This document shows positions 54,795 to 62,890 of a stretch of 64,000 nt of DNA, piece after piece (position 1 is the first letter of the stretch; each line of letters begins with the position of its first letter). The stretch spans positions 2,810,001 to 2,874,000 of the forward strand of contig NZ_JAEKFH010000003.1 of NCBI RefSeq assembly GCF_016650695.1, written 5' to 3'. Both the position numbers and the translations under genes were made by a program. The notes under the pieces were generated by a model. It saw only the letters and a program-made list of their open reading frames with translations, did no database searches and had not been told where the DNA came from. The DNA comes from Pseudomonas sp. TH41 (GTDB lineage Bacteria; Pseudomonadota; Gammaproteobacteria; Pseudomonadales; Pseudomonadaceae).

Positions 54795-55541
54795 TCATAG
54801 GAAGGGGACGGGTGGCCGGCGTTTGTTGAGGGTTGACCACCAGAACACCCAGCCCAATACCCTGATGTTCTGCTCTTCGATTTGCGGCGCTCTGAAGATC
54901 TCGTCCGGGTACTCGGCGCGGTTATGGCTGCGCAATCGCAGTGCATTTCCGGGCATCCGGTGCAGGTATTTGATCCGCAGCATGCCGTCATGTTCGATCG
55001 CGTAAATTTCCCCGTCAACAATCTGCGTCAGGCCGCGGTCGATGGCGACGGTTGAGCCGTCTTCGATTTTTTCGCCCATGCTGTTGCCGATCATGTAGGC
55101 GCAGATGGCATCTGTATGGTTGATTTCCAGGGAGTCCAGGTGGCTGCGGGGCAGGCGAATGGGTTGGCTGGTGTCTTCGATGACGTGGGTTTTGGTAGAG
55201 CCTGGAGTGGTGGCAGCTTCTTTGTAGAAGGCCAGCTCAACGTCGGTGGGTTCTATGACCGTGTAGATGCCGCGGATGGCCTGGGCGTCGAAGGTGTTGC
55301 CGGATTCGTCGAGCAGGCGCAGGTGTTTGGCGTCTTTCGGGCCTTCGGCGGTTTTCAGCCAGTCGCTGTTGACGGACAGTTTTCTGGCGACTTCTTCCAT
55401 GTAGTAAGCGGGCACACCGCGGGTGTACCAGTTGTGGACGTTTTGCGGCGCCGTGTCCAGGAACTCGGCAAATCCTGTCGTCGTAATGTTCGCCGCTTTG
55501 AGGAGCGCTTTAAACCGTGGACCGCTAGTGTTCTTTTTCAT
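54795..55541 (-). CDS. LexA/CI-type S24 repressor (PrtR-like), orphan
   Basis: 248 residues from ATG 55541; a GTG two codons earlier is possible. Residues 10-65 form a Cro/CI-type helix-turn-helix (FAEFLDTAPQNVHNWYTRGVP). The C-terminal peptidase S24 domain has the catalytic Ser154 (MIGNSMGE) and Lys191 (MLRIKYLH), 37 residues apart as in LexA. It should cleave itself on RecA activation. Such proteins control pyocins, tailocins or prophages, but none is present here. Two palindromes upstream may be its operators. It could be a relic or act at a distant locus. Confidence 0.9.
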   Translation of the reverse strand: MKKNTSGPRFKALLKAANITTTGFAEFLDTAPQNVHNWYTRGVPAYYMEEVARKLSVNSDWLKTAEGPKDAKHLRLLDESGNTFDAQAIRGIYTVIEPTDVELAFYKEAATTPGSTKTHVIEDTSQPIRLPRSHLDSLEINHTDAICAYMIGNSMGEKIEDGSTVAIDRGLTQIVDGEIYAIEHDGMLRIKYLHRMPGNALRLRSHNRAEYPDEIFRAPQIEEQNIRVLGWVFWWSTLNKRRPPVPFL

Positions 55542-55571
55542 AAACACGAGTCTACGGGCGCAGGGCGGGGG

Positions 55572-55594
55572 TTTGAATAAACAAACCGTTCAAA
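55572..55594. promoter_or_regulatory. Candidate repressor operator 1
   Basis: TTTGAA-N11-TTCAAA, 31-53 bp upstream of the S24 repressor start, containing AAACAAACCGTT. The position over the promoter suits autoregulation. Confidence 0.45.
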
Positions 55595-55672
55595 ATTCGA
55601 GGGAAATTTACGACTGGATGTAAGACCTATTTGGCGAATTTTAAACAAGAAAAAACGAGTGCAGCCGGGAGG

Positions 55673-55687
55673 TAAACGGTCTGTTTA
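55673..55687. promoter_or_regulatory. Candidate repressor operator 2
   Basis: TAAACGGTCTGTTTA is a perfect 5-5-5 palindrome in the 230-base gap between the repressor gene and ppa. No gene begins to the right on the plus strand. Confidence 0.45.
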
Positions 55688-55708
55688 AAATCACTTTATA
55701 GGCGTCCA

Positions 55709-55735
55709 CAAAAAACCCCGGATCAACCGGGGTTC
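55709..55735 (-). terminator. Rho-independent terminator of ppa
   Basis: On the minus strand AACCCCGG-TTGAT-CCGGGGTT is followed by TTTTG, about 37 bp after the ppa stop. Confidence 0.92.
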
Positions 55736-55771
55736 TTTTCAAGCCGTCAGTGGCGCAAGGCCAATGGCGTC

Positions 55772-56299
55772 TCAGCCTTTATAGGCAGCAACCGACTTGG
55801 TGATCGCGTCGCGGGCGGCGTCTGCACCGGCCCAGCCTTCGATCTTCACCCATTTGCCTTTTTCGAGGTCTTTGTAGTTCGCGAAGAAGTGCTCGATCTG
55901 CTGAATCAGCAGCGGTGGCAGATCGGTGTATTCCTTCACGTCGACGTACAGCTGGGACAGCTTGTCGTGTGGAACTGCGATGACTTTGGCATCGCCGCCG
56001 CCGTCGTCGGTCATGTTCAGGATGCCGACCGGACGTGCGCGAATGACCGAACCAGGAGCAACCGGGTAAGGGGTCACGACCAGCACGTCGAGGGGGTCAC
56101 CGTCGTCAGCCAGGGTGTTCGGGATGAAACCGTAGTTGGCCGGGTAGAACATCGGGGTGGCCATGAAACGGTCAACGAACAGGCAATCGCTGTCTTTGTC
56201 GATTTCGTATTTGATCGGCGCGTGGTTGGCCGGAATCTCGATCGCGACGTAGATGTCGTTCGGCAGGTCTTTGCCAGCCGGAATCTTGCTGTAGCTCAT
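55772..56299 (-). CDS. ppa: Inorganic pyrophosphatase, family I
   Basis: 175 residues, the usual length. Starts [23 protein letters not shown]; active-site aspartates in [11 protein letters not shown], with KVIAVP and KWVKIEGW further on. It hydrolyses pyrophosphate to phosphate in the cytoplasm and draws biosynthetic reactions forward. Monocistronic with a clear terminator. Confidence 0.98.
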   Translation of the reverse strand: MSYSKIPAGKDLPNDIYVAIEIPANHAPIKYEIDKDSDCLFVDRFMATPMFYPANYGFIPNTLADDGDPLDVLVVTPYPVAPGSVIRARPVGILNMTDDGGGDAKVIAVPHDKLSQLYVDVKEYTDLPPLLIQQIEHFFANYKDLEKGKWVKIEGWAGADAARDAITKSVAAYKG

Positions 56300-56418
56300 T
56301 GGGCGGTGCCCCCGTTAGTTGACCAAAAAACACTTGGCCGGATTGACCAAAAAGTGGCGGCGATTATAGGCATATTCCACCGCTGATGCCACGTACCAGA
56401 GGTCGTAGAGACCCAGGG

Positions 56419-56503
56419 GTCCTGTCTCACCGATACTGTTGCTTTTTGACGGCGTCCGTCGCGGCCACTCGTCAAAAGAGCAACAGTATCGGTGAGACAG
56501 GAC
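56419..56503. repeat. Long perfect hairpin next to mtfA, MITE-like
   Basis: Arms of 25 bp (56419-56443 and 56479-56503) are perfectly complementary, and 8 further pairs (TTTTGACG / CGTCAAAA) follow after a one-base bulge, leaving an 18-base loop. An alternative inner hairpin GACGG-CGT-CCGTC competes with the inner pairs. It begins 2 bases past the mtfA stop and differs from all REP families in the window. No clear target-site duplication. Confidence 0.8.
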
Positions 56504-56504
56504 A

Positions 56505-57317
56505 CTAGTCGCGTGCCTGATAGACAGGGTCTTCGGCCAGAAGTTGCCGCAGTCGGGCCAGTGGGTCCTGCCGGTAAAACAGCTTCAGCTGCTCATAGAC
56601 CTGTGGATAAGCCTCGTGCAGCAAATCCGGTGCGCTGAAGAAATATTCGCTGGTGACGGCGAAGAACTCCGCCGGGTTCTCGGCGGCGTAGGGGTCGATG
56701 GCGGTTTCGGCGTGCGGATGGCGGTCGAGGTGGCGGTTAAGGTCATCGTAGGCGTGTTGCATGACTTTCGCCCAGTCACTGACGCGCATGTCGGGGTGCA
56801 GCGGCGGCAGGCCGTTGGCGTCGCCGTTGAGCATGTCGAGCTTATGCGCGAGCTCGTGGATCACCAGGTTGTAGCCTTCCCAGCCACCGCTGGCCATTAC
56901 GCCGGGCCAGGCGAGGATGATTGGGCCTTGCTGCCAGGCTTCACCGCTGTGTTCGCCATCCCATTCGTGCTCGACGCCACTGGCATCGCGATGGCGTTGA
57001 GGGCTGAGGAAGTCGTCGGGGTAGAGAACGATTTCGTGGAAGCCGTGATACCAGTTCAAATCGCCCAGGTTCAGCAGCGGCAACTGGGCTTGGGCGGCGA
57101 GCAGCAGGCATTGCTCCTGATGGAGTTCAACACCGGGCAAGGCGGTCAGGTGTTTGTCCTGGAGGAAAAGCACACTGGCTTCGCGCAACCATTGGTCTTC
57201 GGCCGCGCTGATACCGTCGAGAAAGCTCAGGTGATGGCGCACCCGTTGCCACATGTCGTCGGCAATCGGGTGTTTGGCCAGGATGCGTTGGCGACGCCAG
57301 GCGCTAAGGGACCACAT
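56505..57317 (-). CDS. mtfA: MtfA-type zinc peptidase (M90)
   Basis: 270 residues, like E. coli MtfA (265). Zinc motif H154-E155-L-A-H158 in NLVIHELAHKLDMLNGD, with a downstream Glu in PAEFFAVTSEYFF. In E. coli MtfA binds the repressor Mlc and has aminopeptidase activity, affecting the glucose PTS. A start 7 bases after dedA stop suggests an operon. The stop abuts a long hairpin. Confidence 0.93.
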   Translation of the reverse strand: MWSLSAWRRQRILAKHPIADDMWQRVRHHLSFLDGISAAEDQWLREASVLFLQDKHLTALPGVELHQEQCLLLAAQAQLPLLNLGDLNWYHGFHEIVLYPDDFLSPQRHRDASGVEHEWDGEHSGEAWQQGPIILAWPGVMASGGWEGYNLVIHELAHKLDMLNGDANGLPPLHPDMRVSDWAKVMQHAYDDLNRHLDRHPHAETAIDPYAAENPAEFFAVTSEYFFSAPDLLHEAYPQVYEQLKLFYRQDPLARLRQLLAEDPVYQARD

Positions 57318-57323
57318 CGCGAA

Positions 57324-57980
57324 TCAGCGCGACTCGGCTTTGGGGTTCGAACCAGCCAAGCGGCTGCGGATGATGCCGATGATCATCGGTAACAGTGACA
57401 GCAGGATGATGCCGACGACCAGCAACGACAGGTTTTTCTTGATGAACGGTACGTTACCGAAGAAATAACCAAGGGTGACCAAGCCGCCGACCCAGAAGAT
57501 CGTGCCGAGGACGCTGAAGGCAAAGAAGCGCGGGTAAGGCATTTTGCCGACGCCGGCGACGAACGGTGCAAAGGTGCGGATGATCGGCATGAAGCGCGCC
57601 AGGCTCACGGTTTTACCGCCATGCTTGTCATAGAAGTCGTGAGTTTGCTTCAGGTAGTCGCGGCGGAAGATTTTCGAGTCCGGATTGCTGAACAGCCGTT
57701 CGCCGGCCGTTCGTCCAACCAGGTAATTGGTGCTGTCGCCGAGGATCGCCGCCAGCATCAGCAAGCCACCCAGCAATACCGGGTCCATGCCGCCACCGGC
57801 CGCAACGGCGCCAGCAATAAACAGCAGGGAGTCGCCAGGCAGGAACGGCATCACCACCAGACCGGTTTCGCAGAAGATCACCAGAAACAGAATGGCGTAG
57901 ATCCATGACCCGTAGTTGTTCACCAACAAGTCGAGGTAAACATCGAGATGCAGGATAAGGTCGAGCGGGTTGAAATCCAT
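57324..57980 (-). CDS. DedA family membrane protein
   Basis: 218 residues from ATG 57980 (AGGTG 6 bases upstream); a GTG three codons earlier is less likely. About five hydrophobic segments and the DedA signatures CETGLVVMPFLPGDSLLF and ARFMPIIRTFAPFVAGVGKM. DedA proteins are proton-dependent, include undecaprenyl-phosphate and phospholipid flippases, and affect membrane potential and cell division. Close to the E. coli YqjA/YghB subgroup. Which lipid it moves is not known. Confidence 0.92.
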   Translation of the reverse strand: MDFNPLDLILHLDVYLDLLVNNYGSWIYAILFLVIFCETGLVVMPFLPGDSLLFIAGAVAAGGGMDPVLLGGLLMLAAILGDSTNYLVGRTAGERLFSNPDSKIFRRDYLKQTHDFYDKHGGKTVSLARFMPIIRTFAPFVAGVGKMPYPRFFAFSVLGTIFWVGGLVTLGYFFGNVPFIKKNLSLLVVGIILLSLLPMIIGIIRSRLAGSNPKAESR

Positions 57981-58166
57981 GGAAAGCACCTAGAGTGATG
58001 GCCCGACTCAGCAGACCTGTGCGGATGACTTCGTGAAAGCCTACAGATGGGTGTAGTTTTTCTTTCAAGCCGGAAAGGGCGGCATTATACGGGCTGAAAA
58101 GTGAAAAACGTGTCGAGTTTGTAGCGAGGAATGTCGAAGAGACCGGTGGTTGCAGGGACCTCTTTT

Positions 58167-58267
58167 GTGTAGGAGCGAGCTTGCTCGCGATGCACTTGAG
58201 AGCACCGCGGGGTGTCAGGCTTGGCGCGTTAGCGTTAACGACCATCGCGAGCGAGCTCGCTCCTACA
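58167..58267. repeat. REPIN (TGTAGGAGCGAGC family)
   Basis: Inverted REP pair in the 302-base gap 57981-58282 between the leftward GNAT and dedA genes. The rest of the gap holds only presumptive dedA promoter sequence. Confidence 0.92.
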
Positions 58268-58282
58268 AGGTATCCGGTGCGA

Positions 58283-58744
58283 TCAGAGTTCGTCGCTGAT
58301 TGGCAGTACGTAGTTCTTGAATTCGGTGTCTTCCTTGAATCCGATGGATTCGTAGGTTTTCTGCGCGACTTCGTTGTTGCTGCTGGTGGAAACGCGCATG
58401 CGCACGGCATTGGTTTCCTTGGCCATTTTCTTTGCGGTGCGGATCAGGTTGTCGGCCACCAACTGACGGCGTGCGTCTTCGGCGACGTAGATGTCGTTGA
58501 GAATCCACACGCGTTTAAGCGAAAGGGACGAGAAGCTCGGATACAACTGACAGAAACCCATCAGTTTGTTGGTGTCGTCATCGGCCAGGGCCAGGTAAAT
58601 CACCGACTCCTTGCGCCGCAGGCGTTTCTCGAGGAACGCGCGGGACGAGTCCGGATACGGCAGGGAACCATAAAACTCGCGATATTTGACGAACAACGGG
58701 GTCAGCAGGTCCAGATGTTCGAGGGTCGCTTGAATAATCCGCAT
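58283..58744 (-). CDS. GNAT family N-acetyltransferase
   Basis: 153 residues. GNAT core: VIYLALADDDTNKLMGFCQLYPSFSSLSLKRVWILNDIYVAEDARRQLVADNLIRTAKKMAKE spans motifs C, D and A, with the acetyl-CoA loop as RRQLVA. The substrate is unknown (amine, polyamine or protein N-terminus). As I recall, P. aeruginosa has a similar gene between eutC and dedA. It lies 116 bases after eutC on the same strand. Confidence 0.9.
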   Translation of the reverse strand: MRIIQATLEHLDLLTPLFVKYREFYGSLPYPDSSRAFLEKRLRRKESVIYLALADDDTNKLMGFCQLYPSFSSLSLKRVWILNDIYVAEDARRQLVADNLIRTAKKMAKETNAVRMRVSTSSNNEVAQKTYESIGFKEDTEFKNYVLPISDEL

Positions 58745-58860
58745 GGTAGGTCTCGTCTTGAAGTGGCTGTCTTCACGTGCTCTGACGGCAAACGTTTCTC
58801 ACTGAGAGCCGTGCTTCGATCCTGCCTGAAGTGGGCCCGCAAAGGCAATGCAGAAACGGT

Positions 58861-59697
58861 TCACGTATTCGGCAGGCTCAGTAGGAAATTACCTTTCAGG
58901 TCCGCACCAACCTCTGACTCCAGCGTCTGAACCTGCGCTTCGTCCTTCAGGTTGACCCCCGACAACTGCCGTCGGCAGGCTTCACGCATCAAATACAGCA
59001 AACGATGTGCCGCCATGCCATAACTCAGGCCTTCGAGGCGTACATTCGAGATGCAGTTGCGATAAGCATCCGTCAACCCGATCTTGGGATTGTAGGTGAA
59101 ATATAGCCCCAGGCTGTCGGGTGAGCTGAGGCCAGGGCGTTCGCCGATCAGGATCACCACCATCTTCGCGCCCAGTAATTCGCCAATTTCGTCGGCCACC
59201 GCGACGCGCCCCTGTTCCACCAGAATCACTGGAGACACAGACCAGCCTTCCGCTGAAACCTGCTCTTCCATCCGCGCCAGAAACGGCAGGGTATGGCGAT
59301 GAACGGCCAGCGCCGACAAACCATCGGCGACAACGATCGCCAGATCCACCCCGCCAGGATGGGCCAACGCGTAATCGCGCAGGGTCTGCGCTGACGCTTC
59401 GCTCAACTTTCGCCCCAAATCGGGGCGCTGCAAATAGCTGTTTCGATCGATGGCCGCGCTATGCAGCAAGACACTCTCGCGCCCGCATTCGGTCAATTGC
59501 GAGCTCAGCCCCGCAGCGTCGAACGGCAAGTGCACCGCATCCCGCGCTTGAGCATGGGCGTACTGAAAATCCAGCTGCGCGCTGGTCGGCATGCTGGTAC
59601 CGGTTCTACCGAGGGCGATCCGCGCCGGCGTCAGGCGACGCAGTTCCAGCAACGGGTTCTGTGGATCAACGGGCGGTTTATCCATTTCAACACTCAT
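58861..59697 (-). CDS. eutC: Ethanolamine ammonia-lyase, small subunit
   Basis: 278 residues from ATG 59697, which overlaps the eutB stop (ATGA); an upstream extension is not coding. EutC hallmarks: [46 protein letters not shown] and [30 protein letters not shown] C-terminal region, here with [14 protein letters not shown]. With EutB and adenosylcobalamin it splits ethanolamine into acetaldehyde and ammonia. No microcompartment genes are present in the window, so this is the simple cytoplasmic form. Confidence 0.96.
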   Translation of the reverse strand: MSVEMDKPPVDPQNPLLELRRLTPARIALGRTGTSMPTSAQLDFQYAHAQARDAVHLPFDAAGLSSQLTECGRESVLLHSAAIDRNSYLQRPDLGRKLSEASAQTLRDYALAHPGGVDLAIVVADGLSALAVHRHTLPFLARMEEQVSAEGWSVSPVILVEQGRVAVADEIGELLGAKMVVILIGERPGLSSPDSLGLYFTYNPKIGLTDAYRNCISNVRLEGLSYGMAAHRLLYLMREACRRQLSGVNLKDEAQVQTLESEVGADLKGNFLLSLPNT

Positions 59698-61088
59698 CCC
59701 AGTTGCGCCATCGCTTGGCGGAAAGCCGGCGGCAGGCTGTCGCCGAAGTGAATCTTGCCATCCGCTTGAGTGAAGATACCCATTTTCGCCAACCACTGTT
59801 CGAACTCCGGCGCAGGCTTGAGGCCCAGGGTTTGTCGGGCGTAGAGGGCGTCATGGAACGACGTCGTCTGGTAATTGAGCATGATGTCGTCGGAGCCGGG
59901 GATGCCCATGATGAAGTTGATCCCGGCCACGCCCAGCAGGGTCAGCAGGGTGTCCATGTCGTCCTGGTCGGCTTCGGCGTGGTTGGTGTAACAGATGTCG
60001 CAGCCCATCGGCACGCCCAAGAGCTTGCCGCAGAAGTGGTCTTCAAGGCCGGCGCGGATAATCTGTTTACCGTTGTAGAGGTATTCCGGACCGATGAATC
60101 CTACAACCGTGTTCACCAAAAACGGTTTGAAATGTCTCGCCACGGCGTAGGCGCGGGTTTCGCAGGTCTGTTGATCGATGCCGTGGTGAGCATTGGCTGA
60201 CAGGGCACTGCCTTGGCCGGTCTCGAAATACATCAGGTTCTGGCCGAGCGTGCCGCGATTCAGGCTCAAACCCGCGTCGTAACCTTCCTGCAACAGGTTC
60301 AGGTTGATGCCGAAACTGGCGTTGGCCGCTTCGGTGCCGGCGATTGACTGGAACACCAGGTCCAACGGAACACCGCGATTCACGGCTTCAATGGACGTGG
60401 TGACGTGGGTCAAAACGCAGGCTTGAGTGGGAATTTCGTAGCGCTGGATGATCGAATCGAGCATTTCCAGCATGGCGCAGATCGAGGCGATGCTGTCGGT
60501 GGCCGGATTGATCCCGATCATCGCGTCGCCATTGCCATACAGCAGCCCGTCGAGAATGCTCGCGGCGATGCCGGCCGGTTCGTCGGTGGGGTGGTTGGGT
60601 TGCAGGCGGGTAGAGAGACGGCCGCGCAGGCCAAGGGTGCCGCGGAAATGGGTGATGACGCGGATTTTCTGCGCCACCAGCACCAGATCCTGCACGCGCA
60701 TGATCTTCGACACGGCGGCGGCCATTTCCGGTATCAGGCCGGGGGCGAGGGCGCGCAGGCTCTGTTCGTCGGCGGCATCGCTGAGCAACCAGTCGCGGAA
60801 TCCGCCGACGGTAAGGTGGCTGACGACCGCGAAGGCCTGTTTATCGTGAGTGTCGATGATCAGTCGGGTGACCTCATCGGCCTCGTAAGGAATCAGTACT
60901 TCCTGTAGGAAGTGGGTGAGCGGGATGTCAGCCAGGGCCATTTGCGCAGCCACTCGCTCGCCATCGTTGAGCGCAGCAACGCCCGCCAGGAAATCCCCGG
61001 AGCGCGCCGGGCTGGCCTTGGCCATGACGTCCTTGAGCGTGTCGAAGCGATAGGTCTGGGCGCCGACGGAATGGGCAAAGGTGGCCAT
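59694..61088 (-). CDS. eutB: Ethanolamine ammonia-lyase, large subunit
   Basis: 464 residues (E. coli EutB is 453). TIM-barrel B12 enzyme; [51 protein letters not shown] and [18 protein letters not shown] are diagnostic. AGGAGG lies 9 bases before the start. It overlaps eutC by 4 bases and follows the ethanolamine permease gene, with a REPIN between. Confidence 0.97.
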   Translation of the reverse strand: MATFAHSVGAQTYRFDTLKDVMAKASPARSGDFLAGVAALNDGERVAAQMALADIPLTHFLQEVLIPYEADEVTRLIIDTHDKQAFAVVSHLTVGGFRDWLLSDAADEQSLRALAPGLIPEMAAAVSKIMRVQDLVLVAQKIRVITHFRGTLGLRGRLSTRLQPNHPTDEPAGIAASILDGLLYGNGDAMIGINPATDSIASICAMLEMLDSIIQRYEIPTQACVLTHVTTSIEAVNRGVPLDLVFQSIAGTEAANASFGINLNLLQEGYDAGLSLNRGTLGQNLMYFETGQGSALSANAHHGIDQQTCETRAYAVARHFKPFLVNTVVGFIGPEYLYNGKQIIRAGLEDHFCGKLLGVPMGCDICYTNHAEADQDDMDTLLTLLGVAGINFIMGIPGSDDIMLNYQTTSFHDALYARQTLGLKPAPEFEQWLAKMGIFTQADGKIHFGDSLPPAFRQAMAQLG

Positions 61089-61139
61089 GGGACGGTGTCC
61101 TCCTGATTAAATCAATACTTAACAACGCCGCTAATTCCT

Positions 61140-61222
61140 TGTAGGAGCGAGCTTGCTCGCGATGGTATGTCAGGCGACATCGATGTAACTGACCCACCAT
61201 CGCGAGCAAGCTCGCTCCTACA
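61140..61222. repeat. REPIN (TGTAGGAGCGAGC family)
   Basis: Inverted REP pair between the permease stop and eutB start, inside the putative eut transcript. Confidence 0.93.
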
Positions 61223-61282
61223 GGGGAACTGCGTGCACTTCAAAATGGCAGGCGCCGGGCAACAAGCCCGGCACCGGTGCAA

Positions 61283-62653
61283 TTAGATACCCGTAAGCAT
61301 GGCATCAGCCGGCGCATCGAAGCGCTGCTTGGCGGTCAATTGGAAATACAAGTAACCGGCGGCCATGAAGCCCAGGAACACGCACCCGATCAGGGTGTTG
61401 AACCAGGCCATCGCCACCAGGCACACCACGGCCAGGAACAGTGCGATCCCCGGCACGATCGGGTAACCCGGCGCGCGGAAGGTGCGTTCCAGGTTCGGCT
61501 CGGTTTTACGCAGTTTGAACAGGCTCAGCATACTGATGATGTACATCACGATGGCGCCGAATACCGACATGGTGATCATCGCCGCCGTCAACGTCATGCC
61601 TTGCAGGTTGACCAGGCCATCGCTGTAGATCGCCGCGATGCCGATCACACCGCCGGCCAGGATGGCGCGGTGCGGGGTCTGGAAACGCGACAGTTTGGCC
61701 AGGCCGCGAGGCAAGTAGCCGGCTCGGGCCAGGGCAAAGAACTGGCGCGAGTAGCCGAGGATAATCCCGTGGAAGCTCGCCACCAGACCGAACAGACCGA
61801 TCCAGACCAGCATGTGCATCCAGCTCGAGTTGTTGCCGACCACCGCTTTCATCGCCTGGGGCAGGGGATCGTTGATGTTTGCCAGTTGGCGCCAGTCGCC
61901 GACGCCGCCCGCCATCACCATCACGCCGATCGCGAGGAACACCAGGGTCAGGATGCCGCTGACGTACGCCTTGGGAATCGTGCGTTTCGGGTCCTTGGCT
62001 TCCTCGGCCGCCATCGCCGCGCCTTCAATGGCGAGGAAGAACCAGATCGCGAAGGGGATCGCCGCAAAGATCCCGGGAATCGAGGCGATGGTGAATTCGT
62101 TAGAGCCCGACCAGCCGTTGAGCACGAAGTTACTGAAGCTGAAGCCTGGCGCGACCACGCCCATGAACACCAGTAACTCGGCGACGGCCAGCACGGTGAC
62201 CACCAACTCAAACGTCGCGGCGATGCTGACGCCGAGGATGTTCAGCGTCATGAACACGAAATAGGCGCCCACTGCCGCGATCTTCGGGTCCAGTTCCGGG
62301 TATTGCACGTTGAGATAGGCGCCAATGGCCATGGCGATGGCCGGTGGTGCAAAGACGAATTCGATCAGGGTCGCGATACCGGCGATCAGTCCGCCTTTCT
62401 CGCCAAAGGCTCGCCGGCTGTAGGCAAACGGCCCACCGGCGTGGGGAATGGCAGTCGTCAATTCGGTGAAGCTGAAGATGAAACAGGTGTACATCGTCGC
62501 CACCATCAAAGCGGTGACGAGGAATCCCAGCGTGCCTGCGGTGCCCCAGCCGTAACTCCAGCCGAAGTACTCGCCGGAAATCACCAGGCCGACGGCAATG
62601 CCCCATAAATGCAGGGTGCCGAGTGTGGGTTTGAGCTGTGTGGAAGAAGTCAT
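61283..62653 (-). CDS. eat: Ethanolamine permease (APC superfamily)
   Basis: 456 residues with about twelve membrane helices. APC-type start LHLWGIAVGLVISGEYFGWSYGWGTAGTLGFL and ITHFxFTELTTAIPHAGGPFAYSRRAFG-like second segment (here FSFTELTTAIPHAGGPFAYSR), characteristic of ethanolamine permeases. It imports ethanolamine for EutBC. A consensus sigma54 promoter lies 70-85 bp upstream, consistent with activation by the enhancer-binding regulator EatR described for Pseudomonas. It probably forms one unit with eutBC. Confidence 0.93.
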   Translation of the reverse strand: MTSSTQLKPTLGTLHLWGIAVGLVISGEYFGWSYGWGTAGTLGFLVTALMVATMYTCFIFSFTELTTAIPHAGGPFAYSRRAFGEKGGLIAGIATLIEFVFAPPAIAMAIGAYLNVQYPELDPKIAAVGAYFVFMTLNILGVSIAATFELVVTVLAVAELLVFMGVVAPGFSFSNFVLNGWSGSNEFTIASIPGIFAAIPFAIWFFLAIEGAAMAAEEAKDPKRTIPKAYVSGILTLVFLAIGVMVMAGGVGDWRQLANINDPLPQAMKAVVGNNSSWMHMLVWIGLFGLVASFHGIILGYSRQFFALARAGYLPRGLAKLSRFQTPHRAILAGGVIGIAAIYSDGLVNLQGMTLTAAMITMSVFGAIVMYIISMLSLFKLRKTEPNLERTFRAPGYPIVPGIALFLAVVCLVAMAWFNTLIGCVFLGFMAAGYLYFQLTAKQRFDAPADAMLTGI

Positions 62654-62723
62654 AAGTCCTCGCTGTCGTTTTTTTTTGATCTTTTGGACTTTCGGGTACG
62701 GCGTTTACGTGTGGAGCGGGCAC

Positions 62724-62738
62724 GCAAAGCCCGTGCCA
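62724..62738 (-). promoter_or_regulatory. Sigma54 promoter of the ethanolamine genes
   Basis: TGGCACGGGCTTTGC on the minus strand matches the -24/-12 consensus TGGCACGNNNNTTGC at every fixed position. Transcription would start about 60 bases before the permease ATG. Confidence 0.8.
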
Positions 62739-62779
62739 GAGCGGCAGGGCGATGTTTTGATGTTGTCGATAAGGACGCC

Positions 62780-62846
62780 TTCGCGGGCAAGCCCGCTCCC
62801 ACAGGGGGACGCGGTGCAAATGTGGGAGCGGGCTTGCTCGCGAAAG
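62780..62846. repeat. REPIN (GTGGGAGCGGGC family), short centre
   Basis: Inverted CTTCGCGGGCAAGCCCGCTC and GTGGGAGCGGGCTTGCTCGC with about 20 bases between. It lies between the aldehyde dehydrogenase stop and the sigma54 promoter. Confidence 0.92.
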
Positions 62847-62890
62847 CTATATGCAGGGCGACACAGGAATACCTGCATCGCCCCCGATTT

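Noticed and set aside
4578..62846. CRISPR array suggested by repeated palindromes
   Set aside because: The copies are scattered, come as inverted pairs with variable centres, and lie between unrelated genes. They are REP/REPIN elements and there are no cas genes.
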